Positions 8,826 through 16,869 of a stretch of DNA of 64,000 nucleotides are shown here, piece by piece; position 1 is the first letter of the stretch, and each line of letters starts with the position of its first letter. The translations under genes and the position numbers were made by a program. The DNA is from Chryseobacterium sp. R2A-55 (lineage in GTDB: Bacteria; Bacteroidota; Bacteroidia; Flavobacteriales; Weeksellaceae), in contig NZ_JACBFP010000001.1 of NCBI RefSeq assembly GCF_021401085.1, positions 372,001 to 436,000 on the forward strand, given 5' to 3'. The notes under the pieces were generated by a model that saw nothing but the letters and a program-made list of their open reading frames with translations, ran no database searches and had not been told where the DNA came from.

Positions 8826-10265
8826 TTAGGTATTCACTTTTGGCTTTTCCCGGAACAGCAATTTATAAAAAAAATAATAAACGACCAGGTTCTGCAAAAT
8901 TTTGCTTATTATAAAATAAATATCATGTTCCACGACAAACAAAGTAATAATCAAACTGATATATATTAATAGTCCTAAAAGGCTATCTGACCCAATTTTG
9001 AATTCAAGAAAGCAAATGAAGAGCGAGAAAATAAGAAAAGAGAGAACAACATACGTGTACCCGCCTTCCAGATAAGCCCATCCAAAAGTTGTTGGAGTTT
9101 GAGAGCTACCCGTTAATCCTGAAATCATATAATTTAACTTCTCTCCGGTATCTGCTATTGGTTTGCCAGGAATTATGACCCTGGGAAAAAAAGATACTGG
9201 AATGTAGATATATCTGGTCATATCTTTATATTCCTTCCATTTGGGTTCTAGCTCAATGGAGGTAAGTAATGCGGGAAACATTTCCATTCTACTGGAGTAT
9301 TTATCTCCGCCGGCAGAAATATTACTTGTAAGCTCCGTTCCGAAAGTTTTTCCAAGTGCCAATCCAAATGATTTTTCTTTGGACAGCTTTGGAAAATCTC
9401 GCAAGGTATCCCTGTAATTATCCATCAAAGGATAAAGTAAAAGCGCAGGAATAATTGCCATGATAACATATTTTTTGGGAACAATTCTTCCGCTAAAGAG
9501 AAAAGGAATTAGTACTATAACAAAGGTATAAATAACATTCCCTTTCATTCCCGACAGTAAACCAAGTATAATTTGACACGCAAAATAGAAATAAAAAGTA
9601 AAGTTCAACGTCCTATTTTTTTCATTCATAGAATATTTATAAATGGTCAATGCAGAAAAAATAAACGTCGACAAACTCAAGAATATCTGTTGTACAAATG
9701 AAAAAGCTCCGGTAGCATCTTCGGCTTCTGCACCGTAACCGACCTTTCCAGAAATTAATAAATAAGCCTGAATCCCAAGAACAATAAATACGATCGGGTA
9801 AAAAACTGTTTTGCTCCTAATTTCGTATGTTGTATTAGAAAAATTCCTAATACTTTCTCGCTTTTTTATGATAAATCGAAGAATATTCTCGGAAATAAAA
9901 AGAGTTGACAAACCACATAAAACCACCAATAGCGAAGGCAAAATATAAAACCTGTCGAAATATTGGCTTCCGTATGCCCACTCAATCTTGCCATCAAACT
10001 TGTCAATTAATTTAAAATATGAATAAACCACCGCCAGGAACGTGGATAGACGAAACCAATCGAGCAATGTTGGCCGCTGCCTCTTATACCAATTCCGGAT
10101 GAAGTTCATCACCGATAACTGAACTAGAAATGCACTGACGATTAATTCCGGAATAATGGGACGGGTTTTCACTTCGTCAATCTTCCAAATCGCGAATCCT
10201 ATAAATATGAACCAACCGCCAATTGTCAGCAACAGATATGACTTTCTTCCTAATTTAAATTTCAT
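8826..10265 (-). CDS. O-antigen polymerase-like (Wzy) membrane protein
   Basis: This 479-aa protein has about twelve hydrophobic segments, starting with YLLLTIGGWFIFIGFAIW. It contains the long non-membrane loop expected in Wzy proteins (about residues 270-380, including DTGEKLNYMISGLTGSSQTP), and LLSGMKGNVIYTFVIVLIPF resembles the oligosaccharide repeat unit polymerase family. It would polymerise undecaprenyl-linked repeat units in the periplasm after flipping. It is separated by 31 bases from the GT2 gene upstream and 4 bases from the beta-helix gene downstream. Wzy proteins are very divergent, so the call rests on topology and context. Confidence 0.65.
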   Translation of the reverse strand: MKFKLGRKSYLLLTIGGWFIFIGFAIWKIDEVKTRPIIPELIVSAFLVQLSVMNFIRNWYKRQRPTLLDWFRLSTFLAVVYSYFKLIDKFDGKIEWAYGSQYFDRFYILPSLLVVLCGLSTLFISENILRFIIKKRESIRNFSNTTYEIRSKTVFYPIVFIVLGIQAYLLISGKVGYGAEAEDATGAFSFVQQIFLSLSTFIFSALTIYKYSMNEKNRTLNFTFYFYFACQIILGLLSGMKGNVIYTFVIVLIPFLFSGRIVPKKYVIMAIIPALLLYPLMDNYRDTLRDFPKLSKEKSFGLALGKTFGTELTSNISAGGDKYSSRMEMFPALLTSIELEPKWKEYKDMTRYIYIPVSFFPRVIIPGKPIADTGEKLNYMISGLTGSSQTPTTFGWAYLEGGYTYVVLSFLIFSLFICFLEFKIGSDSLLGLLIYISLIITLFVVEHDIYFIISKILQNLVVYYFFYKLLFREKPKVNT

Positions 10266-10296
10266 ATTTCAACATATACAACAAAAACAGATTTCT

Positions 10297-11181
10297 TCAA
10301 AAACTAATCAAATGCTTCAAATATCGCCATGAACCTGTTCTCCAAAATTTCAAAATCAAAATGGGGAAATTTATCAACATAAAAATCATTCTAAAGAGAA
10401 AATAACCAAATTTTCCGGAGGTTTTCTTCACATAAATAAACATACTTTTTTCAACCATAATCCTTTTCGTGAGATTTGGCGTCTTAAAGCTTTCTCCTTC
10501 CAGATGCACAATTTGCGAGCAATTGCAGATATAATTCTTTTTGCCAATTTGTCTTAATCGGTGACCGACTAAAGCGTCTTCGTAATACATGAAAAAATCT
10601 GGATCAAAATTTTCAATGGATTCAAAGACCTCTTTTCGCACCATTAAATCTGCTCCGGTCACATAACCTACTTCTGCTATTTCGGATCGATATTCAGACA
10701 CTTCTTTTACGTTTTTTCTCTTGTGAAAATCCTTTATAAAAAAGTTTTGAAAGTACGAACTTAGCAAATTTACTGCAGTTGGCAAATCTCCGGCGGAATG
10801 AATCATTTCTTTATTACGGTCAATGAGCGTTAATCCTAAACTCCCAATTCCTAACTTATCTTCATGATGCCGAAAAAAATCAAACATTTTCTTTACAGAG
10901 TTCTCCAAGAGTACCGTGTCCGAATTCAGGAATAATATTAACTCGCCGGCGGCTGATTTCAATCCCAAATTATTAGCTCTGCCAAAACCTAAATTTTCAG
11001 TCGCCTGTATATAGGTTATGTCTTCGATTTTCTTAAAAATTTCTTCAGAGCCATCTCCTGAATTATTATCGACCAAAATAATCTCATAATCAATTCCGCT
11101 GGTAAACTTCTTTATGGAATCAATACAATTCTTTGTGAGCTGTGGAGTTTTGAAATTAACGATAATAATTGAAACTTCCAT
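10297..11181 (-). CDS. Glycosyltransferase family 2
   Basis: The 294-aa protein is an inverting GT2 with MEVSIIIVNFKTPQLTKNCI at the N-terminus, IILVDNNSGDGSEE, the metal-binding region LFLNSDTVLL (N-S-D in place of D-x-D), and a GADLMVRKEVFESI/FFMYYEDALVGHRLR acceptor/catalytic region containing E-D. This resembles rhamnosyltransferase-like enzymes of O-antigen loci. A hydrophobic stretch near the C-terminus (FLFRMIFMLINFPILILKF) may attach it to the membrane. It begins immediately after the methyltransferase stop codon, with no gap. The sugar transferred cannot be inferred. Confidence 0.85.
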   Translation of the reverse strand: MEVSIIIVNFKTPQLTKNCIDSIKKFTSGIDYEIILVDNNSGDGSEEIFKKIEDITYIQATENLGFGRANNLGLKSAAGELILFLNSDTVLLENSVKKMFDFFRHHEDKLGIGSLGLTLIDRNKEMIHSAGDLPTAVNLLSSYFQNFFIKDFHKRKNVKEVSEYRSEIAEVGYVTGADLMVRKEVFESIENFDPDFFMYYEDALVGHRLRQIGKKNYICNCSQIVHLEGESFKTPNLTKRIMVEKSMFIYVKKTSGKFGYFLFRMIFMLINFPILILKFWRTGSWRYLKHLISF

Positions 11182-11862
11182 CTATTTTTTCTTTTTTGCC
11201 ACCACTGCAAACTGCATGAATTTCCAATCATTAAAATAACCGAATGTAGCAAGATTCAGAAGCAGGAATTTCTTACTGCGCGTTTTATTGATACCAACCA
11301 GTTTAATGATTTCATAGCCTGTTTCTTCAAACAATCTTTGGATACTTTTCCTAGTGAAAAACCGTACGTGGGTCTCATCCAAAGTTCCTCCGTCGGTATA
11401 TTGCCATTCCTTTTTCAGAATAATCTGTTCAAAAAAAACATGGAAAAACAAAACACTTGGGATGGATGCTACCACAACACCATCGTCGGAGAGAAAATTC
11501 TTAGATATTTCTAAGGCTTGTTTAGGATCAAAAAGGTGTTCCAGTACATCATTGAATGAAATGCAGTCGAAAGTTTTATTCTGAATTTCCGGCAATTCCG
11601 CAGTGTAGAAACTGTTAATTGACCTGTCAAGAACAGATTCCGCTTTTTTTGCAAAGCGTTCATGCGGTTCTATTCCCCAAACCACTGCATCATGTCGCTT
11701 AGATTTCAAATGCGCCCCAAATGATCCGTCACTACAGCCTACATCTAGAAAAGTTTTACAGTGAACAGGGATGAGCTCCTCCACTTCAGGCCGTGTGTTA
11801 CCATAGTAGACATCAGGTTTATCCTCATAATTCTTACTGAAAATCTCGAAAGTGTTTTCCAT
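11182..11862 (-). CDS. Class I SAM-dependent methyltransferase
   Basis: The 226-aa protein has the SAM-binding motif I FLDVGCSDGSFGAHL near residues 38-52, followed by VWGIEPHERFAKKAE (acidic loop) and FDCISFNDVLEHLFDP (motif II/post-II with DVLEH). This pattern is found in UbiE/Methyltransf_11-23 type enzymes of polysaccharide loci. It probably methylates a sugar or the chain end of the glycan; in some systems terminal methylation stops chain growth. It lies 18 bases downstream of the flippase gene and abuts the GT2 gene. The target is unknown. Confidence 0.8.
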   Translation of the reverse strand: MENTFEIFSKNYEDKPDVYYGNTRPEVEELIPVHCKTFLDVGCSDGSFGAHLKSKRHDAVVWGIEPHERFAKKAESVLDRSINSFYTAELPEIQNKTFDCISFNDVLEHLFDPKQALEISKNFLSDDGVVVASIPSVLFFHVFFEQIILKKEWQYTDGGTLDETHVRFFTRKSIQRLFEETGYEIIKLVGINKTRSKKFLLLNLATFGYFNDWKFMQFAVVAKKKK

Positions 11863-11880
11863 ATTTAAAATCTTTTAATT

Positions 11881-13395
11881 TTATGATTTTTGATTTTTTT
11901 TTATATATGATATCCCCTGAACAAGCACTTTTCTTTCTTCAATTTTAAAAATAAATAACTCCCCGATCAAAACCGTAATAAAGATTAAATATAGCAAAAT
12001 TGAATTAAGCAATTTATTTTCTAATAAAAACATTTTGCTACCGATGAAATACGCCACAGCAACATTAAGCAGAAAAAATAAAGAGTATTTCAGGAATGAT
12101 TTTCCAATCAAAATCTTTTCAAACTTTATGATTCTATAAATTACTATCCCAATGATCAAATTGATGACAAAAAGCGAAGCGGGAAAAACATAGATCTCTA
12201 AATGGTTCAGGAAAACAAAATTCACCACAATCATCAGAACTTGACCACCTGCAACAATAATTCCCATTAACTTATTTTGATCAGTGGCGATCAGGGAGAT
12301 TCCGAAAATAATCTGAACAAAAGAACCCAATAAAGCTACGACATAAAACTGGGACAAATTCAGGATTTGTCCAAGCATTTGATCAGAAATTTGTCCTTTA
12401 TCATACAAAAAACGAATGATCACATCTCCTCCCACAAACATGGTTCCCATCAGCAAAGTCATGAATAAAATTCCGATATTAAAAATATGGGTAAAAGAGA
12501 TTTGAAATTCCTCCATCTCTCCTCGGATGTAATGCCTGGAAAGTGATGGCAAAAGAAGTGCAGTAATTATACTCACAAAAACAGTAAGAAACAGCTCTGG
12601 TATTTTTCTCCCATAATCCAAAACAGAGACGAGCCCAACTCCTAAGGTCGATGAAAGGGCTTTTTCGATAAATGTATTGATCTGGTATAGAAATAAAGGA
12701 GCAAACATTGGTAAAGAAAAAAGAAAAAACTCCTCAAAATCTTTGAATCTGAAATTGAAGAAATCATCAAAAATGGCAACTCCCTGCTTTCTTAAATGCA
12801 ATACTAAAAACAAAATCAAAATAATAGCTCCAATAAGATAAGCGATTAATAGAGAATAAATACCGATAATTGGAGCTAGCCAAATAATCAGTACCAAAGT
12901 AAGTAGCGATGTGATAAAGCCTGAAATTTCTGGAATGTAGAAAGAATCATAGGCATTGAGCACGCTGATTCCGATTTGCATCAATTGGTTTACCAGCAAT
13001 ACACTGGTGGTATAAACGATGATTTCATTGAGGACTGATAGCTCATCTGCTGAATATTTTGGGGCAATAACCACAGAAAGAAGCTCCGGAAACTTCATCA
13101 TAACAAAAGAAATCAGAAATGAAAAAAGAATAACGAAGAAAAGGAGTGACCGCGTTTTCCGCAGTGCAATCTTTTCACCCTCTTTTTCTTTGATGAAGAT
13201 AAATTTCGCACGGAATGTTTCGTTGATTGGTCCCCATAATGCAGTGTCTATCAAAATCATTGCGCTAAAGGCCAAAATCCATGAATCCCGCTCAATAGAA
13301 ACCCCGAAATACTTTGCAGTTAAGGATAGATTTACTATATAAACAGGTATTTTGAGCGATTTCAAAAGAAATAATATGCTCGCTTTTTTTCTCAA
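11881..13395 (-). CDS. MOP-superfamily flippase, MurJ/Wzx-like
   Basis: The 504-aa protein has about fourteen membrane helices, the number usual for the MOP exporter superfamily (MurJ, Wzx). IERDSWILAFSAMILIDTALWGPINETFRAKF at the N-terminus resembles MurJ-like lipid flippases, and short charged loops separate the helices. In a locus with glycosyltransferases and Wzy/Wza/Wzc proteins, the expected job is translocation of the undecaprenyl-linked repeat unit across the inner membrane. A cellular peptidoglycan MurJ role is less likely given this operon. The small ORF upstream ends 8 bases before its start. Confidence 0.8.
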   Translation of the reverse strand: MRKKASILFLLKSLKIPVYIVNLSLTAKYFGVSIERDSWILAFSAMILIDTALWGPINETFRAKFIFIKEKEGEKIALRKTRSLLFFVILFSFLISFVMMKFPELLSVVIAPKYSADELSVLNEIIVYTTSVLLVNQLMQIGISVLNAYDSFYIPEISGFITSLLTLVLIIWLAPIIGIYSLLIAYLIGAIILILFLVLHLRKQGVAIFDDFFNFRFKDFEEFFLFSLPMFAPLFLYQINTFIEKALSSTLGVGLVSVLDYGRKIPELFLTVFVSIITALLLPSLSRHYIRGEMEEFQISFTHIFNIGILFMTLLMGTMFVGGDVIIRFLYDKGQISDQMLGQILNLSQFYVVALLGSFVQIIFGISLIATDQNKLMGIIVAGGQVLMIVVNFVFLNHLEIYVFPASLFVINLIIGIVIYRIIKFEKILIGKSFLKYSLFFLLNVAVAYFIGSKMFLLENKLLNSILLYLIFITVLIGELFIFKIEERKVLVQGISYIKKNQKS

Positions 13396-13403
13396 AATTA
13401 ACT

Positions 13404-13574
13404 TCAGTTAAAATCATAACACATCCTTAACACATCGTTCTCATCATAATCTGCAAGTATTTGAAAAAGAATACAAGCCTTTACCTTTCCGAATGCAAAG
13501 CTTTTGTCAGGATTTATCCAGGTGGTTTCCGCTGGATCAAAATTCATCACTACTCCTCCCAAAACAACAAGCAT
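13404..13574 (-). CDS. Small uncharacterised ORF (56 aa, or 47 aa from an internal ATG)
   Basis: Between wzc and the flippase gene there is an intact minus-strand frame of 56 codons beginning MLVVLGGVVMNFDPAETTW and ending LRMCYDFN. The internal ATG at 13547 gives a 47-aa version preceded by GGGAGGAG, an unusually good Shine-Dalgarno-like stretch for this genome. The composition (acidic/aromatic, no hydrophobic segment) looks protein-like and the spacing fits the operon, with 34 bases after wzc and 8 bases before the flippase. I do not recognise it; it could be a small accessory protein or the surviving end of a lost gene. Confidence 0.4.
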   Translation of the reverse strand: MLVVLGGVVMNFDPAETTWINPDKSFAFGKVKACILFQILADYDENDVLRMCYDFN

Positions 13575-13608
13575 TCTTCGTATTTTAATTCAGTTTTCTC
13601 CGTTGCAT

Positions 13609-15984
13609 TTATGCCCTAAATAAAATCTTGTCGCGCATTTTTTGCAAAAAGTTACGGTCATCTGCTGCATAACCATACCCGTATTTATTTCCATAGCCGA
13701 AATACTCTTTGCTCACATCATTCAAAACGAAACCTGGATTTTTGATTTTCTCTTCCTCCATTTGGTGGTTGCCAAATTCGATTAAGGAATTTTCTGTGTA
13801 CCCAGATCTTACCACATACACCGTTGCATCCGCTAACTCTGAAGTGAGGAACGTATCGGTAACCAACATCAATGGAGCCGTATCCACCACAATATAGTCA
13901 TACTTTTCCCTTAGTGTATTGATGAGTAACTCGTACCTCCCGTTGGAAAGCAATTCCGTTGGATTTGGCGGGATACTTCCAGAATAAAGCACATCAAGAT
14001 GCGGATTAAAGATGGACTGCTGAATGTATTTTTCTGCTGTGGAACTTTCATCGTGGAGGAATTCAGATAGTCCCGCAATACCTTTTCTGGCTGGATTGAA
14101 TCTTTGAAGCTGTGGATTTCTGATATCAGCACCAATAATGATGACTTTTATTTTACTTGTAGCCATCGTCAAAGCAAGGTTAACCGAAACGAAAGTTTTC
14201 CCTTCGCCTTTCGTAGTGGAAGTCACGAAAATCACTTTTCCTCCGTTCTTTTTCGGTAACATATAGGCTATATTGGTATTGAGAATTCTAAATGCTTCGG
14301 CCATCGGCGATAGGTCATTCAATTCCACCACCTCATTTGACCCTCTTTGCAATGAAGGAATTTCTCCTAAGATTGGAGCATGGGTATATTTTTGCAGGTC
14401 ATCTTTTGATCGAACTTTATTGTTAAATAATTCTTTGACATAAATCAACCCCATAGGGATCAGAAGGCCAATTAAAAATGCTACGCCCATAATAAGTGAT
14501 TTCTTTGGGGCAACCGGTGCTGGTGATGAAAACGCATAATCAATAATTCTGGCTTTCGGTGAGGTGATTGCCAATGAGATGGCGGCCTCTTCCCTTTTTT
14601 GTAATAATAAAAGATATAAACTTTCTTTGATCTGTTGCTGTCTTTCGATACTGCGAAACAATTTTTCCTGCGCCGGAATTTTGCTCACCCGCGTAGTAAA
14701 AACATTTTGCTGTCCTTGAATTTGATTTGCCATAGCTTGAAGAGAGACGCGCTGTTTTTGGATCGCATCTGCCACTGAAGCGCGCATCACTTGAATTTGT
14801 TTGCTAAGATCACTGACAATTGGGTTTTGTGGAGTAGCACTTTCTAGTAATCGATTTCTTTGAAGTACAAGTTCGTTATAACCATTTATGCTGGCAGCTG
14901 CAAGAGGGTTTCCTAATCCTACAGAAGCAGGCATGGTTTGGTTATTACCCAATTTGTTCACATAATTAAGCAAATCTTCTGTCAAAGCTATTTGAGTTTC
15001 TGTTTCCAATAACCTGCCTCTTGTTTGCTCGGAACCCGTATAGCTTACCTGTGCCTCAGTTGGAATATCAGTAATTTTATTTGCTCTTTTAAATTGCTCT
15101 TTTTGATCTTCCACTGCACCCAGCTCAGTTGCGATAATTCCTACTCTTTCTTCAATAAAATCTCTAGTCTTCTTGGACTCGGCGTTTTTGTCTGTGATAG
15201 CATCGCTATTGTAAACCTCTACTAATTTGTTGATAATGTCCTTCGCTTTTGCAACATTAGGGTAGTTCATTGATAAGGCCACCACGGTTCCGTCTTTATC
15301 CACCAAACTTACATTGGTTCCGAATTGAAAAGCATTGATAGCATCAGATTTTGACATATAATCTATTTCCAACTCGCCGATTTCCCTGTCTTTAGGTGGG
15401 TCAAACTCAGGATTTTTTAAAAAGATCAAATTTGCATAGGGTAAGCTTACTGTCTTAGTAAAAGTCGAAATAATAGGTTTTGATAGACCTTCTCCTGTAA
15501 ATTCCAGTTTATCACCAGAAACTTTCAAAATGATCGGGCCTTTGAAGTTTTTTGGGGCGATTTTTTCATTGATGACCTTTATTAATACTGGCGAACTTTT
15601 GCCGTAGAGAATGTTTTTTCGCAGACCCACTTTCTCCACGAGGTTTGCCTGCAATCCAAGCTCGTCCACCACATCCGCCATTAATTTTTTTGACTTCAGG
15701 ATTTCAATTTCATTTTCAACGCTATTTGCACCGGAATTCCCGAATCCACCTAACTGAGATAGTGCGCCCATTTCTACAGACGGTGCTTTTCTGGCATCTT
15801 TGATCAAAATAGTGGATTGTACATTATAGATCTCCGGAGATTTCTTAAGGATGTAATAACCATAAGCAACACAAAGCAAAACACTTAGGATAAACCACCA
15901 CCATTTTTTCAAATAAGGCTTGATTATTTCATTGATATCAACATCATTCCTGTTGTCTTCTTTTTTCGAGAAACTCTTATCCAT
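13609..15984 (-). CDS. wzc: Polysaccharide co-polymerase/BY-kinase (Wzc-like)
   Basis: The 791-aa inner-membrane protein joins a Wzz-like chain-length domain to a bacterial tyrosine kinase. Residues about 15-50 include a first membrane segment (WWWFILSVLLCVAYGYYIL), about 260-470 are coiled-coil-like and Gln-rich, and a second membrane segment lies near 505-525 (SLIMGVAFLIGLLIPMGLIYV). The kinase part has Walker A FVTSTTKGEGKTFVSVNLA, a Walker A'-like VIIIGADIRNPQL where Gly replaces the first Asp, and Walker B YDYIVVDTAP. The tail YFGYGNKYGYGYAADD is a tyrosine cluster, the usual autophosphorylation site. With Wza, 12 bases upstream, it controls polymer length and export. Confidence 0.92.
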   Translation of the reverse strand: MDKSFSKKEDNRNDVDINEIIKPYLKKWWWFILSVLLCVAYGYYILKKSPEIYNVQSTILIKDARKAPSVEMGALSQLGGFGNSGANSVENEIEILKSKKLMADVVDELGLQANLVEKVGLRKNILYGKSSPVLIKVINEKIAPKNFKGPIILKVSGDKLEFTGEGLSKPIISTFTKTVSLPYANLIFLKNPEFDPPKDREIGELEIDYMSKSDAINAFQFGTNVSLVDKDGTVVALSMNYPNVAKAKDIINKLVEVYNSDAITDKNAESKKTRDFIEERVGIIATELGAVEDQKEQFKRANKITDIPTEAQVSYTGSEQTRGRLLETETQIALTEDLLNYVNKLGNNQTMPASVGLGNPLAAASINGYNELVLQRNRLLESATPQNPIVSDLSKQIQVMRASVADAIQKQRVSLQAMANQIQGQQNVFTTRVSKIPAQEKLFRSIERQQQIKESLYLLLLQKREEAAISLAITSPKARIIDYAFSSPAPVAPKKSLIMGVAFLIGLLIPMGLIYVKELFNNKVRSKDDLQKYTHAPILGEIPSLQRGSNEVVELNDLSPMAEAFRILNTNIAYMLPKKNGGKVIFVTSTTKGEGKTFVSVNLALTMATSKIKVIIIGADIRNPQLQRFNPARKGIAGLSEFLHDESSTAEKYIQQSIFNPHLDVLYSGSIPPNPTELLSNGRYELLINTLREKYDYIVVDTAPLMLVTDTFLTSELADATVYVVRSGYTENSLIEFGNHQMEEEKIKNPGFVLNDVSKEYFGYGNKYGYGYAADDRNFLQKMRDKILFRA

Positions 15985-15996
15985 TTATATATTCGC

Positions 15997-16815
15997 TTAT
16001 TTTTTGAAAATCGTAATAAAAATCCCTGCTAAACCTATTATAGTACCTGCGATCGCAATATAGGTACTGGTATTGGGATCAAGTCTTGCAGTCTTTTCTT
16101 TGGTTTCATTGGATGAAATATAAATCACATCGTTTTGCTTCAATTCATAGTAAGGAGAATTGATAAAATTAGCGTCAAGCAAATTAATCCTGGTTTTAGT
16201 GGTTTCTCCATTGACATTTCTGACCAATAGAATATCATCTCTTTTTCCGTACATCGTCAAATCACCAGCTAATCCGAGAGCATTGAGCAAAGTAGCCTTT
16301 CCATCAGGAATTACGTATTGTCCAGGCTTATTCACTTCACCTAGAACAGTTATTTTATAATTGGTTAGTCGTATGCTCACAGTGGGATTAATAATGTAAT
16401 TTTTCAAGCGATCGCTCAGTTCTTCTTTGAAGACCGAGATAGTCTTTCCTGTAGTATTTAGTTTACCCAAAACCGGAAAGTCAATATCGCCAGATGCGTC
16501 CACTATATAGGTTGGTCCAGAAACCTGGGTTTGTCCTTGTTGAGGGGTATTGTTATTACCGGCAGAATAATTAGCCTGATCACCAGAAGAAAAATTTTGA
16601 TTAAAAGGTTTCACCACTGCCATATCCTTTGCCGTGACCATAATCACCAGCTGGTCACCAATTTGAATTGTAGAAACCTTGTTTTGAGAGGCAACTTCTG
16701 TGGCGATCTGCTCAGCATTCTGCATGTAATTGAGATTGCTGGCTTTCTCCTTCGTTTTGCAGGCAGCCAATAAAAAAAGTGAGCAAAATGTGATTAATAG
16801 TAAGTTTTTATTCAT
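15997..16815 (-). CDS. wza: Polysaccharide export lipoprotein (Wza-like)
   Basis: This 272-aa protein has a lipoprotein signal (LLITFCSLFLLAACKTKE, lipobox LAAC). A Poly_export domain follows, with IQIGDQLVIMVTAKD, then YIVDASGDIDFPVLGKLNT (the usual D-G-x-I-x-x-P-x-L-G type motif) and an SLBB-like part VLGEVNKPGQYVIPDGKATL. A final hydrophobic helix (YIAIAGTIIGLAGIFITIF) is typical of Bacteroidota Wza homologues. It should form the outer-membrane exit channel with Wzc. It is the first gene after a strong predicted promoter at 16839-16869, so export and assembly genes may form their own transcription unit. Confidence 0.92.
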   Translation of the reverse strand: MNKNLLLITFCSLFLLAACKTKEKASNLNYMQNAEQIATEVASQNKVSTIQIGDQLVIMVTAKDMAVVKPFNQNFSSGDQANYSAGNNNTPQQGQTQVSGPTYIVDASGDIDFPVLGKLNTTGKTISVFKEELSDRLKNYIINPTVSIRLTNYKITVLGEVNKPGQYVIPDGKATLLNALGLAGDLTMYGKRDDILLVRNVNGETTKTRINLLDANFINSPYYELKQNDVIYISSNETKEKTARLDPNTSTYIAIAGTIIGLAGIFITIFKK

Positions 16816-16838
16816 TTTTTATTTTAAAAAAATTCTTG

Positions 16839-16869
16839 CAAATATACAATTCTACACGGCTAGTCCAAA
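16839..16869 (-). promoter_or_regulatory. Bacteroidota-type promoter for wza-wzc and downstream genes
   Basis: On the minus strand TTTG (16866-16869) is followed by exactly 19 bases and TATATTTG (16839-16846), matching the Bacteroidota consensus TTTG-N19..21-TAnnTTTG. The start codon of wza is 24 bases after the -7 box. The -33 element lies inside the last codons of the upstream pglF-like gene. Confidence 0.7.
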
